Shown one piece after another: positions 1 through 8,991 of a stretch of DNA of 64,000 nucleotides. The notes beneath the pieces are model-generated. The model was not told the DNA's origin. It saw only the letters and a list, made by a program, of their open reading frames with translations, and did not search any database. Every line of letters starts with the position of its first letter. Position 1 is the stretch's first letter. The DNA comes from AC-32 sp963717725 (GTDB taxonomy: Bacteria; Actinomycetota; Thermoleophilia; Gaiellales; Gaiellaceae), in NCBI GenBank assembly GCA_963717725.1, contig CAVQWS010000027.1, positions 270,419 to 334,418 on the forward strand. The letters run 5' to 3'. The translations under genes were made by a program, and so were the position numbers.

Positions 1-926
1 TCCGCGGCACCTCCTCGGCGGTGACGGTGGTCGCGGTCAGCTCGGCCGAGCGGACATCGAGGTCGCCGACCGGCTCGCCGGCGCTCTTGTGCCGGTTGAA
101 GACGGTGATGCGGGCACCCATGCGCGCGAGCACGTCGAGCAGACCGGTGCGGCGAGGGTTGACGCCGACGTCGTGGATCGTCAGCTCTGAGCCGGGCAGC
201 AGCGTCGCCGCGACGATGAACGGCGCCGCCGCGGAGAAGTCGCCCGGCACGTCGACCTCGCCGAGCCGCAGGTGCTCGGCCGGGCCGATGGAGATGCGGC
301 GTTGCTTGCTGGTCACCCGCACGCCGGCCGCCTCGAGCATCAGCTCGGTGTGGTCGCGCGTCGGCAGCGGCTCGACGACGGTCGTCCGGCCGGCCGCGTA
401 CAGGCCTGCGAGCAGCACACATGACTTGACCTGGGCGCTCGCCACCGGCAGCTCGTAGCGGATCCCGCGCAGCTCGCCGCCCTCGATCGCGAGGGGCGGC
501 GTACCGTCAGCACTCTCGACCGTCGCGCCCATCTCGGCCAGCGGCGCGGCGATCCGGTCGACCGGGCGGCGGCGCAGCGACTCGTCGCCCGTCAGCTCGA
601 AGCGGCCCTGCTGGCCCGCGAGGATCCCGGCCAGCAGCCGCAGTGTCGTGCCCGAGTTGCCGCAGTCGATCGGCGACTCGGGCTCGCGCAACCCGCGCAG
701 GCCGACGCCGTGGATGCGGAGCGAGTCGACGTCCTCCTCGTCCACGGTCACACCGAGCGCGCGCACGGCAGCGATCGTCGCCTCGGTGTCGCCCGAGCGG
801 CCGAAGCCGCGCACCGTCGGTCTCGCCGTCGCCGATCGCCCCGAACAGCACCGCCCGGTGCGAGATCGACTTGTCGCCGGGAACCGCGATGTGGCCGCGC
901 AGGGCGGCGGCCGGTTCGATCTTCAT
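1..926 (-). CDS. aroA: 3-phosphoshikimate 1-carboxyvinyltransferase (EPSP synthase), partial and frameshifted
   Basis: Transfers enolpyruvyl from PEP to shikimate-3-phosphate in the cytoplasmic shikimate pathway. The N-terminus carries the family signature PGDKSISHRAVLFGAI at about residues 16-31. After residue 35 the frame breaks: the expected continuation (VRGFGRSGDTEAT) is found one base over. A single extra base near 814-820 explains this, since removing one G restores GETDVRGFG. The rest, including the CGNSGTTLRLLAG-like motif and a segment resembling SAELTATTVTAEEVP, reads on to the window edge, so the C-terminal third is missing. The ATG overlaps the tyrA stop as ATGA. The shift may be a sequencing error or real decay. 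Confidence 0.9.
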
Positions 927-2014
927 TCCGCCAGCACCGGCGAGACGACGACGCCGTAGCCCTGGGACTCGAGCACCTTCGCCGCGCGTTCCGCCTCGCC
1001 CTCGCCGGTGACGAGCAGCGTGAGCGTGCCGCCGCGCTCGGGCGAGACGTGGTGGAGCTCGAAGTCCTCGATGTTGATCCGCTGCGCGCCGAGCGCCTGC
1101 GTGATGCCGGCGAGCACGCCCGGGCGGTCGGGCACGTGGACGCGCAGCTGGTGCAGGTCGCCGGGGTCGGGGAAGGCGCCTTCGAGCATGCGCCGGCGGT
1201 TGTCGGCGGCCTCGCCGATCCAGCGCGCGAGGAAGCCGCCGTCGCCCGCCTCGAGAGCCACTTCGAGCTGCTCGATCCTGCGCCGGTGCTCGGCCAGCGA
1301 CTCGCGGATCGCGCCGCTGTTCTCGAGAAAGATGTCGATCCAGATGCGCGGGTTCGCACCGGCGACGCGGGTCATGTCCCGCAAGGAGCCGCCGGCCGCC
1401 GCGAGCGGCTCGTGACCCTCGACGCGGGTCGCGCCCGCCTGGTTGACGAGCAGGTTCGCAAGCGCGTGCGGCAGATGGCTCGTGAGCGCGACGAGGCGGT
1501 CGTGCGCCTGCGGGTCGATCGCGACCGGGGTCGCGCCGAGCGCCGAGACGAAGCCGTGCACGAGCCGGTAACGCTGCGGCTCGGTCGCACTCGACGGCGT
1601 CAGGAACCAGGTCGCGCCGTCGAACAGGTCGGCGGTCGCGTGCGCGGGACCGTGCGCCTCCGAGCCGGTGACCGGGTGGCCGCCGACGAAGCGCGGGTCG
1701 CCGAGCGCGCCGGAAACGTTGGACTTCGTCGAGCCGACGTCGGTGACGGTCGCCTTCGCGCCGCCGTCGAGCAGGTCGCGGACGACGGCGTGGAGAGCAG
1801 TCACGGGCACCGCGACGACGATCAGGTCAGCGTCGCCGAGCTCGCCCGGGGCGCCGCGCGCCTCGTCGATCGCTCCGCGCTCGCGCGCGACCTGCAGCAT
1901 CTCGTCGGAGAAGTCGAACCCCGCCACGCGCGCGACGCCGGCTCGCTTCGCAGCCAGCCCGACGGAGGCGCCGATCAACCCCGTGCCGACGATGCCGAGC
2001 CGCTCGACCTCCAC
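923..2014 (-). CDS. tyrA: Prephenate dehydrogenase with C-terminal ACT domain
   Basis: Oxidatively decarboxylates prephenate to 4-hydroxyphenylpyruvate, the committed step to tyrosine. The GTG start at 2014 lies just after the upstream stop and puts the NAD-binding motif GIVGTGLIGASVG at residues 6-18, as expected. A helical dimerisation domain follows, with HPVTGSEAHG and LTSHLPHALANLL in the middle. The last 75 residues (LHQLRVHVPDRPGVLAGI onward) form an ACT domain, which usually confers feedback sensing of an amino acid. The length of 363 aa is typical for dehydrogenase plus ACT. The gene sits between the DAHP synthase and aroA with almost no spacing, so the three are probably one operon. 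Confidence 0.96.
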   Translation of the reverse strand: MEVERLGIVGTGLIGASVGLAAKRAGVARVAGFDFSDEMLQVARERGAIDEARGAPGELGDADLIVVAVPVTALHAVVRDLLDGGAKATVTDVGSTKSNVSGALGDPRFVGGHPVTGSEAHGPAHATADLFDGATWFLTPSSATEPQRYRLVHGFVSALGATPVAIDPQAHDRLVALTSHLPHALANLLVNQAGATRVEGHEPLAAAGGSLRDMTRVAGANPRIWIDIFLENSGAIRESLAEHRRRIEQLEVALEAGDGGFLARWIGEAADNRRRMLEGAFPDPGDLHQLRVHVPDRPGVLAGITQALGAQRINIEDFELHHVSPERGGTLTLLVTGEGEAERAAKVLESQGYGVVVSPVLAE

Positions 2015-2018
2015 GCGC

Positions 2019-3059
2019 TCAGCCGATGCGCTTGCCGAGCAGCTCGACCACCGACCGCACCTCGCGGGCGAACTCTCCGAACTCCGCGGTCGGGATCTGC
2101 TGCGGGCCGTCGCAGAGCGCCTCTTCAGGCGAGGGATGCGACTCGACGATGATCCCATCCGCGCCCACCGCGGCAGCCGCCCGCGCCAGCGGCAGCACCA
2201 GGTCGCGCCGCCCAGCCGCGTGCGACGGGTCGACGATCACCGGCAGATGCGTCTCGTGCTTCAAAACCGCGACCGAGCCGAGGTCGAGCGTGTACCGCGT
2301 CGTCCGCTCGAAGGTCTTGATCCCGCGCTCGCAGAGGACGATCCGCTCGTTTCCCTCGCGCGCGACGTACTCGGCCGCCATCAGCAGCTCCTCGACCGAC
2401 GCCGACGGCCCGCGCTTCAGCAGGATCGGCTTGTCCGCCCGCCCCACCTCGGCCAGCAGCATGAAGTTCTGCATGTTCCGCGCGCCGATCTGGATCACAT
2501 CCGCGGCGTCCAGCACCGCCTCCACGTGCCGCGGGTCCATCAGCTCGGTCACGACCGGCAGCCCGGTCTCTTCGCGCGCCTCGCGCAGGATCACGAGCGC
2601 GTCCTCGCCGAGCCCCTGGAACGTGTACGGCGAGGTCCGCGGCTTGAACGCGCCGCCGCGCAGCCACGTCGCGCCGGCCTCGTTCACGGCGCGCGCCGTC
2701 TCGAGCGTCTGCTCGCGGTACTCGACGGTGCACGGCCCCGCGATCAGGCCGAAGAACTCGTCCCCGATCTTCCGGCCGTCGACGTCGATCACCGTCGGGT
2801 CGGGCGAGACCTCACGCGAGACGAGCTTGTACGGCTTCAGGATCGGCAGCACCTGCTCGACGCCGGGATAGCCCTCGAGCGGCAGGGTCGCCAGCAGCTC
2901 GCGCTCCCCGATCGCGCCGATCACGGTCGACTCTCGCCCGCGCGTAACGCGCGCGTCCACCCCCGCCTCCTGCAGCCGCGCCAGCACGTGCTCGGTCTGG
3001 TCGGGCGTCGCGCTCGCGCCCATCACGATCAACAGCTCGGGGGATCCGTTCGCCGACAT
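2019..3059 (-). CDS. aroF: 3-deoxy-7-phosphoheptulonate synthase (DAHP synthase, type I beta, N-terminal regulatory domain)
   Basis: Condenses PEP with erythrose-4-phosphate as the first step of the shikimate pathway. An N-terminal ferredoxin-like domain (residues 1-75, LLIVMGASATPDQTEHVL) precedes the KDO8P/DAHP-synthase barrel. Recognisable blocks are GLIAGPCTVEYREQ, GARNMQNFMLLAEVG, LLKRGPSASVEELL, DPSHAAGRRDLVLPLA and VESHPSPEEALCDGPQQ. This domain order belongs to the short AroA-I-beta enzymes, in which the N-terminal domain mediates feedback control. The ATG at 3059 gives a standard N-terminus. Another ATG at 3095 would overlap trpS. First gene of the aro operon. The aroF, aroG and aroA names are used inconsistently for this family. 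Confidence 0.95.
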   Translation of the reverse strand: MSANGSPELLIVMGASATPDQTEHVLARLQEAGVDARVTRGRESTVIGAIGERELLATLPLEGYPGVEQVLPILKPYKLVSREVSPDPTVIDVDGRKIGDEFFGLIAGPCTVEYREQTLETARAVNEAGATWLRGGAFKPRTSPYTFQGLGEDALVILREAREETGLPVVTELMDPRHVEAVLDAADVIQIGARNMQNFMLLAEVGRADKPILLKRGPSASVEELLMAAEYVAREGNERIVLCERGIKTFERTTRYTLDLGSVAVLKHETHLPVIVDPSHAAGRRDLVLPLARAAAAVGADGIIVESHPSPEEALCDGPQQIPTAEFGEFAREVRSVVELLGKRIG

Positions 3060-3093
3060 AGAGGAGGTAAAGGTAGTTGCGATACTGAGCGCC

Positions 3094-4077
3094 ATGCGGA
3101 TTTTCAGCGGGATCAGAGCCTCCGGCGCGAAGACCCTCGGCAACTACTCGGGCGGCTTCCGTCAGTACGCGGCGACCCAGGAGCAGGGCGAAGCGTTCTT
3201 CTGCATCGTCGACCTGCACTCGATCACGACGCCGTTCGAGCCGGGCGAGCTGCGAGAGGCGACGCTCGACCTCGCCGCGCTGCTGTTCGCGACCGGCCTT
3301 GACCCCGACCGCTCCACCGTCTTCGTGCAGAGCCACGTCACCGCCCACCCCGAGGCCGCCTGGCTGCTGGGCTCGGTCACGAGCTTCGGTGAGTTGCGCC
3401 GGATGACCCAGTTCAAGGACCGGGCGGCCGAGCAGGATTTCGTCTCGGCAGGCCTCTTCACCTACCCCGTGCTGATGGCCGGCGACATCCTGCTCTACCA
3501 GACCGATCTCGTCCCGGTCGGCGACGACCAGCGCCAGCACGTCGAGCTGACGCGCGACATCGCGGAGCGCTTCAACCAGCGCTTCGGCCAGACATTCGTC
3601 GTGCCCGAGGTCTCGATCCCCGAGGACGGCGCGCGGATCAAGAACCTGCAAGAGCCCGAGCGCTTGATGTCGACCACGCGCGGGGCGCCGCAGGGCGTCG
3701 TCCGGCTCGTCGACCCACCTGAGACGGTCCGCAAGAAGTTCAAGACCGCCGTGACCGACTCCGGCAGCGACGTCCGCCACGACCCCGCCGAGAAGGCCGG
3801 CATCTCGAACCTGATCGAGATCATGGCCGTCGCCACGGGCGACTCGATCCCCGAGATCGAGGCTCTCTACGACGGCCAGGGCTACGGCCAGTTCAAGCAA
3901 GACGTGGCCGAGGCGGTCGTCGAGCTGCTGACCCCGATCCAGCAGCGCTACGAGGAGCTGCGCGCGGACGAGCCGCAGCTCAAGGTGATGCTCGCCCGCG
4001 GCGCCGACAAGGCCCGTGCGGCCTCCGCCCCCACGCTCGAGCAGATGTACGAGCGGATGGGCTTCGTCAGGCCATAG
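3094..4077 (+). CDS. trpS: Tryptophanyl-tRNA synthetase
   Basis: Class I aminoacyl-tRNA synthetase charging tRNA-Trp. Residues 8-20 hold the ASGAKTLGNY form of the HIGH region, and FTYPVLMAGDILLYQTDLVPVG is the conserved tryptophan and ATP-site helix (residues about 128-150). The KMSKS-equivalent loop reads ERLMSTTRG, an MSTT-type variant like that of many actinobacterial TrpRS rather than KMSKS. Its length of 327 aa is normal. It is divergent from the aromatic operon with about 34 bp between starts, so both promoters must share that gap or lie partly inside coding DNA. A GGAGG-like sequence at 3061-3068 is too far upstream to be a good ribosome-binding site for this ATG. Confidence 0.97.
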   Translation: MRIFSGIRASGAKTLGNYSGGFRQYAATQEQGEAFFCIVDLHSITTPFEPGELREATLDLAALLFATGLDPDRSTVFVQSHVTAHPEAAWLLGSVTSFGELRRMTQFKDRAAEQDFVSAGLFTYPVLMAGDILLYQTDLVPVGDDQRQHVELTRDIAERFNQRFGQTFVVPEVSIPEDGARIKNLQEPERLMSTTRGAPQGVVRLVDPPETVRKKFKTAVTDSGSDVRHDPAEKAGISNLIEIMAVATGDSIPEIEALYDGQGYGQFKQDVAEAVVELLTPIQQRYEELRADEPQLKVMLARGADKARAASAPTLEQMYERMGFVRP

Positions 4078-4081
4078 AGAC

Positions 4082-4111
4082 GACGCGACCCCTCCGGAGA
4101 GGGGCCGCGTC
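4082..4111. terminator. Hairpin between convergent trpS and phosphoesterase genes
   Basis: GACGCG-A-CCCCTC pairs with GAGGGG-C-CGCGTC around a CGGA loop, giving a 12-bp stem with one A/C mismatch. It sits between two converging stops and could serve both strands. There is no T-tract, so efficient intrinsic termination is uncertain. Confidence 0.55.
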
Positions 4112-4126
4112 ACAACAATCCCGCGC

Positions 4127-5947
4127 CTAGTGCGCGTCGAAGACGTTCGCGAGGCTGTTCATCGCAGCGTCGCGGGAGCTCAGCGGAGCGAGTCCGTAGC
4201 GCTGCTCGATCGTCGACAGCACCGTGGTCGTGTCGTACTCGGTGTGGTCGACTACGAACGGGCCCTTGAGGTGCGGACCGAGTACGAGCGCGGGGATACG
4301 CGTCCCCGGGCCCCACTGGTCGTGCGGGCCGTTGTCGTTGCCCTGGCCCGGCGGCGACACGTGATCCCACTGGCCGCCGAACTCGTCGTAGGTGACGAGC
4401 ACGAGCGTGTTCTCCTTGCACTTGCTGTTCTCGATCGACTGCAGCAGGTCGACGAGGTGGTCGCTCCCGTCAGGCTCGCTCGCGTAGCCGGGGTGCTCGT
4501 TCTCCTCGCCGATCGGCTTGATGAAGCTGACCGGCTTCAGGTTGCAGTGGCTCGTCGAGCCGTCCGCGTCCTGGATGAACTCCTGCTCGTCGCGAAGGTG
4601 CGCGGCGCGGTTCGCGAGCCCGGCCGGCGTCTGCGTCGAGAAGGCCGCGTAGTAGTTGAACGGCTGGTGGTGGTACTGGAACAGGTTGTCCGGACACTCC
4701 GGCCAGGCTGCGACCGTCGGGTCGACGTTCAGGTCGGAGCAGCCGGTCGGCGTGGGCGCCGCAGCAGTGCCGTTCGTCCAGCCGGGGGCGCCGACGTCGC
4801 CGTTCGCGTTCGACCAGCCGCCCGAATACCAGGCCCAGTCGACGCCGGCACCGTTCAGCCGGTCACCGATCGTCGGGTTCGTCTGCGCCGGGAGCCTCGG
4901 TGCGAAGTTCGACGTCGGCTGGAAGGCCGGCGTCTGCGTGTTGACGGAGTAGTCACCGCAGGCGAAGCCGGCGATCGTCGTCGGCAGGCCGCACGACTGC
5001 GTCAGCACGCCGTTGACCAGGCCGCTGTCCGGCGAGGTGTAGAGCGCGCCCATCCCGGGCGGGCGGTTCGACGCCGGCGGCGAGGTCGCAACGGGGAAGC
5101 CGTTGCGGTCGAGCACCGAGTGGAAGGCGAGGGCCGGGCAGCCGTTCGCTGCGCTGCACACCGGCGACGCCGCTGCGATCAGCCACTGGTGGTTCAGGTA
5201 CGAGCCGCCGAACGCGGCCTGGAAGAAGTTGTCCAGGATCGCGTACTTCGGATGGCCCGGCTGGTGCAGGTAGCGGTAGACCGGGAGCCTGGTCGTGTCG
5301 TAGGTGCCCATCACCAGGCCGGCGGCGTCGCTGCCGAGCACGTACCGATTCTGCTGCCCGCCGTTCAGCTGGAAGATCTCGTGGTAGAAGCGGTGCACGA
5401 TGTCGCGCGTGCAGCCGCCGGAGCGGGCGCCGGGAACGACCTGCCCGTTGGCCGGGTTGATGCCGCCCTTGCGCAGCCCGTTCGGGAAGCTGAAGGCCGA
5501 CAGCACCGGTGGGCACGTGACGTCGTCCGGGCTGATGTAGTCGTCGATCGAGAAGGGCGCGTTCGCGAAGTGGCTCGGGAACGACCCTCCGGTCGTGTTG
5601 TCGCAGGTGTCGCTCAGCGGCGCGGACGGGTTCGCCGCCGACTGGGCCTGCAGGTTCGCGTCGTCCTGATAGAGGCACTCGTACGGTGCGAACGAGCCGG
5701 GCCCGGTCTGGCCGAGCTGCGTCGTGTGGGCCGCGTCGGCGTCGGCGAGGCCGCGGACGCCCTCCCAGCCGCCGTACAGGTTGTCGAAGCTGTGGTTCTC
5801 CTCGTAGATCACGACGATGTGCTTGATCTCGCGCAGCTTGTTCGCGTCCCCCTGTCCGGACGGCTTGGCGGCCGCGCCGGCGGAGACGGCAAGCAGCGAT
5901 ATCGCTCCCGCGATCAATACGAAGAGCGCCGTGAGGCGCCGATGCAT
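4127..5947 (-). CDS. Secreted phosphoesterase (acid phosphatase / phospholipase C-like, alkaline phosphatase superfamily)
   Basis: Predicted exported hydrolase of phosphate esters. The ATG at 5947 is chosen because GAGGAGGT lies just upstream at about 5952-5959. The first 30 residues form a signal peptide (RR, hydrophobic LTALFVLIAGAISLLAV, then AGAAA). The mature protein opens with HIVVIYEENHSFDNLYGG, the PF04185-type metal-binding motif. Later VTYDEFGGQWDHVSPPG and GPGTRIPALVLGPHLKG match the conserved C-terminal metal and substrate region. Eight or more cysteines suggest disulfides outside the cell. Length 606 aa. It is divergent from a second, different phosphoesterase at 6106, and the shared 158-bp gap holds both control regions. 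Substrate unknown. Confidence 0.88.
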   Translation of the reverse strand: MHRRLTALFVLIAGAISLLAVSAGAAAKPSGQGDANKLREIKHIVVIYEENHSFDNLYGGWEGVRGLADADAAHTTQLGQTGPGSFAPYECLYQDDANLQAQSAANPSAPLSDTCDNTTGGSFPSHFANAPFSIDDYISPDDVTCPPVLSAFSFPNGLRKGGINPANGQVVPGARSGGCTRDIVHRFYHEIFQLNGGQQNRYVLGSDAAGLVMGTYDTTRLPVYRYLHQPGHPKYAILDNFFQAAFGGSYLNHQWLIAAASPVCSAANGCPALAFHSVLDRNGFPVATSPPASNRPPGMGALYTSPDSGLVNGVLTQSCGLPTTIAGFACGDYSVNTQTPAFQPTSNFAPRLPAQTNPTIGDRLNGAGVDWAWYSGGWSNANGDVGAPGWTNGTAAAPTPTGCSDLNVDPTVAAWPECPDNLFQYHHQPFNYYAAFSTQTPAGLANRAAHLRDEQEFIQDADGSTSHCNLKPVSFIKPIGEENEHPGYASEPDGSDHLVDLLQSIENSKCKENTLVLVTYDEFGGQWDHVSPPGQGNDNGPHDQWGPGTRIPALVLGPHLKGPFVVDHTEYDTTTVLSTIEQRYGLAPLSSRDAAMNSLANVFDAH

Positions 5948-6044
5948 GAAAACCTCCTCGGTTGGTGACTCCCCGGGCGGGACCCTTTCAAGGGTCACCA
6001 CAGCGTGTCAAACGAGGAGCGGTGTTCCGAGGCGGTGACAGCGA

Positions 6045-6074
6045 TTGGACGGCGGCACCCAGGTCGTTTAGGTT
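6045..6074 (+). promoter_or_regulatory. Candidate housekeeping promoter for the second phosphoesterase
   Basis: TTGGAC at 6045-6050 is followed after 18 bp by TAGGTT at 6069-6074, a reasonable actinobacterial -35/-10 pair. The ATG is 32 bp beyond and has a GGGAGG ribosome-binding site. Read by eye only. Confidence 0.35.
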
Positions 6075-6105
6075 CGCCTCACCACCAAGGGAGAGGGAGG
6101 AATCG

Positions 6106-6597
6106 ATGATGGGGAAACCACGCTTGCTTGCAGTCGCGCTCGTCGTGGCTGCAGTGGCCGCGGCCGCGGCGCTCGGTCTGTCGTCGCAGACGGCCGGCGC
6201 CGAGCCCAAGGCCGAGGCGGCGAGCGGCTGCACGTTCGCCAACGGCATCAAGCACGTGATCCAGATCCAGTTCGACAACACGCACTTTCTACGGGACCGC
6301 GGCAACGTCCCGTCCGACCTCGAGCAGATGCCGCACCTGCTCAACTTCATCCGCGGCAACGGCACGCTGCTCACCAACGACCACACCGTCCTGATCTCGC
6401 ACACCGCGACCGGGATCCTCTCGACGCTGACCGGCGTCTACCCCGATCGCATGGGCCAGCCGGTGTCGAACAGCTTCCGTTACTTCAAACCGGACGGCAC
6501 GACCCGCACCGGTGTCTCGTTCGCGTACTGGACAGCGCCACTGTTACGACCCGGCGGGGGTACCGGTCGGCGCCAGACGGACTCACGCCCGAGATGA
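6106..6597 (+). CDS. Secreted alkaline-phosphatase-superfamily protein, 5' part (frameshifted)
   Basis: N-terminal half of an exported hydrolase. Tandem ATGs at 6106 and 6109 follow GGGAGGAATCG. Residues 1-30 are a signal peptide (RLLAVALVVAAVAAAAALG, cleavage near AGA). The mature part has HVIQIQFDNTHFLRDRGNV and NDHTVLISHTATGILSTLTG, which match the start of a phosphatase-superfamily fold in which a Thr or Ser near HTATG would be the nucleophile. The frame is lost after FAYWTAPL, and translation would end at 6597. The following frame, opening near 6525-6590, continues the same protein, so a one-base loss or two-base gain lies in that interval. Confidence 0.82.
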   Translation: MMGKPRLLAVALVVAAVAAAAALGLSSQTAGAEPKAEAASGCTFANGIKHVIQIQFDNTHFLRDRGNVPSDLEQMPHLLNFIRGNGTLLTNDHTVLISHTATGILSTLTGVYPDRMGQPVSNSFRYFKPDGTTRTGVSFAYWTAPLLRPGGGTGRRQTDSRPR

Positions 6598-8285
6598 TCA
6601 ACGAGAACGGCAAGATCGCTCCGGCTCCGTGGGTTCCGTTCACGCGCGCCGGCTGTGACGTCGGCGTGATCGGCACGGCGAACACGGTGCTCGAGAACAC
6701 CGCGATCGACATCCCGACCGTCTTCGGTCCTGGCTCGGACGAGGCGGCCGAGGTCGCGTCGAATCCCGGGCAAGCGTTCGCGGACTTCGTCGGCCTCGGC
6801 GTCCACTGTGCCCAGGGATCGTCCGTCTGCGGAGCCTCGACGCACGCGAAGCCCGATCTGCTCCCGGACGAGCCGGGCGGATACTCCGGTTACAGCGGGC
6901 TCTTCGGGGCGAAGTACGTCAACCCGGTGATCCATCCAGGCACCCCGATGACGAACCTCGACGGGCAGCCGATCCAGGACTCCACTGGCCACTTCGGCTT
7001 CCCCGGCTTCGACGGGATGTTCCCGACGAACTCGCTCTCCTGGGTCGCGCAGATGCAGGAGTCCGGGATTCCGGTCACGTACGCCTACATCTCGGACGCC
7101 CACGACGGGCACGGCAACTCGGGGAGCATCCACTTCGCGTACGCCCCCGGCGAAGCGGGCTACGTCCAGCAGCTGCACGACTACGACGTGGCCTTCGGGA
7201 AGTTCTTCGATCGCCTGGCTGCCGACGGGATCAACAAGTCGAACACGCTGTTCCTGTTCACGGTGGACGAGGGCGATCACTTCGCGGGCTCGCAGCCGAA
7301 CAACCCGAGCTGTGACGGCGTCACCGTCCCCTGCGACTACGGCACCAACCCCGTCGGCGAGATCAACGGCGACCTGCGCCGGATGATCCTGACGCAGTAC
7401 GGAGACGCGACGAACTTCACCGTCCACTCCGACGACGCGCCCAACGTCTACATCACGGGCAACCCGTCCCGGACCGACGCGGTGACGCGGAACCTCGAGC
7501 GGGAGATGGCCCAGCTGCACTGGCTGAACCCGTACACGGGGGTCGACCAGCACAACATCATGGTCGCGCTCGCCGACCCGGTCGAGATGAAGACGCTGCA
7601 CATGGTGACCGCCGATCCGGCGCGAACCCCGACCTTCACGCCGTTCGCCGATCCTGACTGGTTCTTCTTCGCCACCGGCGGCGCAGCCTGTGCGACACAG
7701 GCAGCCTGCGCCTCGATCCCCGCGCGGACGAACCAGAGCTTCGCGTGGAACCACGGCGACATCCAGGACGAGATCGCCAGCACCTGGGCCGGCTACGTCG
7801 GGCCGGGGGTCAAGAACCTCGGCGACGACCACAGCGTCTGGACCGACCACACCGACCACCGGCCCACCCTGCTGACCCTGCTCGGCCTGAGGGACGACTA
7901 TCAGACCGATGGTCGCGCAGTCACCCAGATCGCCGACGAGAACGCGCTGCCCGTCAGCCTGCGGGTGCACCATCCGAGCATCGAGAAGCTCGCCGACTCG
8001 TACAAGCAGCTGATGGCGTCGTTCGGCCTGTTCTCGATGTACACGCTGACCGCCTCGACGCACGCACTGTCGAGCAACTCGGCCGGCGACACGACCTACA
8101 ACAACATCGAAAACCAGCTGGTAACGCTCACCAACCAGCGCAACGCACTGGCCGCCGACATCCGGGCGGGGCTCAACTCGGCGCAGTTCGACGGCGTCAA
8201 GCTGAGCGAGAACCAGATCAAGGCGTGGACGCAGGCCGCTGACGACCTGATCGCTCAGGCGCAGGCCCTGGCCGCCTCGTCCTAA
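6594..8285 (+). CDS. Secreted alkaline-phosphatase-superfamily protein, 3' part
   Basis: Continuation of the protein begun at 6106; together they would be about 725 aa. Motifs include APAPWVPFTRAGCDVGVIG and ENTAIDIPTVFGPGSDEA, then NTLFLFTVDEGDHFAG (a metal-coordinating DEGDH), and a C-terminal WAGYVGPGVKNLG, DHSVWTDHTDHRPTLL block with repeated Asp/His, typical of the second metal site in this superfamily. The last 130 residues are helical and polar. It ends inside the convergent pseudouridine synthase gene (68-bp overlap). The nominal ATG at 6594 is probably internal and not a real start. Natural substrate unknown; a phosphate or phospholipid ester is likely. Confidence 0.82.
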   Translation: MINENGKIAPAPWVPFTRAGCDVGVIGTANTVLENTAIDIPTVFGPGSDEAAEVASNPGQAFADFVGLGVHCAQGSSVCGASTHAKPDLLPDEPGGYSGYSGLFGAKYVNPVIHPGTPMTNLDGQPIQDSTGHFGFPGFDGMFPTNSLSWVAQMQESGIPVTYAYISDAHDGHGNSGSIHFAYAPGEAGYVQQLHDYDVAFGKFFDRLAADGINKSNTLFLFTVDEGDHFAGSQPNNPSCDGVTVPCDYGTNPVGEINGDLRRMILTQYGDATNFTVHSDDAPNVYITGNPSRTDAVTRNLEREMAQLHWLNPYTGVDQHNIMVALADPVEMKTLHMVTADPARTPTFTPFADPDWFFFATGGAACATQAACASIPARTNQSFAWNHGDIQDEIASTWAGYVGPGVKNLGDDHSVWTDHTDHRPTLLTLLGLRDDYQTDGRAVTQIADENALPVSLRVHHPSIEKLADSYKQLMASFGLFSMYTLTASTHALSSNSAGDTTYNNIENQLVTLTNQRNALAADIRAGLNSAQFDGVKLSENQIKAWTQAADDLIAQAQALAASS

Positions 8286-8957
8286 GCCGTTCCACTTCGG
8301 AGGGCTCGAGCTCGCGCCACTGGCCGGGCTCGAGCCCTTCGAGCGTCAGCCCCGCATAGCGGCTGCGATGCAGGCGCGTGACCGGGTGCCCGACCGCCGC
8401 GAGCATCCGCTTGACCTGGTGCTTGCGGCCTTCGTGGATGCTGAGCTCGACTACGCCGGGGCCGAGCCGGCGGGCCTGCGCCGGGCTGGTCGGGCCGTCG
8501 TCGAGCTCGATGCCGTTGCGCGAGCTGCTCGAGCGCATCGTCGTCCGGGTCGCCCTCGACCTCGGCCTCGTAGACCTTCTCGACCTCGTAGCGCGGATGC
8601 GCGAGCCGGTGTGCGAGCTCGCCGTCGTTGGTGAGCAGGAGCGCGCCGGTCGTGTCGGCGTCGAGGCGGCCGACGGGGACGACCCTGGGCGGAGTGGTCG
8701 ACGAGCTCGACGACGGTGCGCCTGCCCTGCGGGTCGCGCGCGGTCGTCACGGCGCCGGCCGGCTTGTGCAGCAGCACGTAGGTCAGCGGCTGCAGCTCGA
8801 CGCGCTCGCCGTCCAGCTCGACCCGGTCGCGGCTCTGGACGAAGGTGTTGAGCTGCCCCGGCTCGCCGTTGACGGTCACGCGGCCGGCCTTGATCAGCTC
8901 GTCGGCGCCGCGCCGCGAGGCGACACCGGCGCGTGCGAGGTAGGCGTTCAGCCGCAT
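8218..8957 (-). CDS. rRNA pseudouridine synthase (RsuA/RluB family), two frameshifts
   Basis: Isomerises uridine in rRNA. The N-terminal S4 RNA-binding domain (MRLNAYLARAGVASRRGADE, then ADELIKAGRVTVNGEPG) reads in one frame. The catalytic block VGRLDADTTGALLLTNDG, whose Asp in GRLD is the active-site residue, is in a second frame. The C-terminal part (RNGIELDDGPTSP, EGRKHQVKRMLAAVGHPV, LHRSRYAG) returns in a third. One extra base after VDHSA (near 8696) and one before RNGIELDD (near 8525) account for this. Both look like single insertions at C runs or junctions. With them removed the protein is a normal-length family member. The 3' end overlaps the phosphoesterase on the other strand. Confidence 0.88.
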
Positions 8958-8991
8958 GGACAGGACCGTAGCTCGGCCATACGATCGGCAG

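Noticed and set aside
3061..3068. GAGGAGGT as the trpS ribosome-binding site
   Set aside because: 25 bases from the ATG, too far for initiation; it may instead be coincidental.
5948..6105. PHO-box-like GTTCGCC/TCACC repeats and a GACCCTT/AGGGTC hairpin in the phosphoesterase gap
   Set aside because: Spacing and sequence do not match known PHO boxes, and a single degenerate pair occurs by chance in such DNA.
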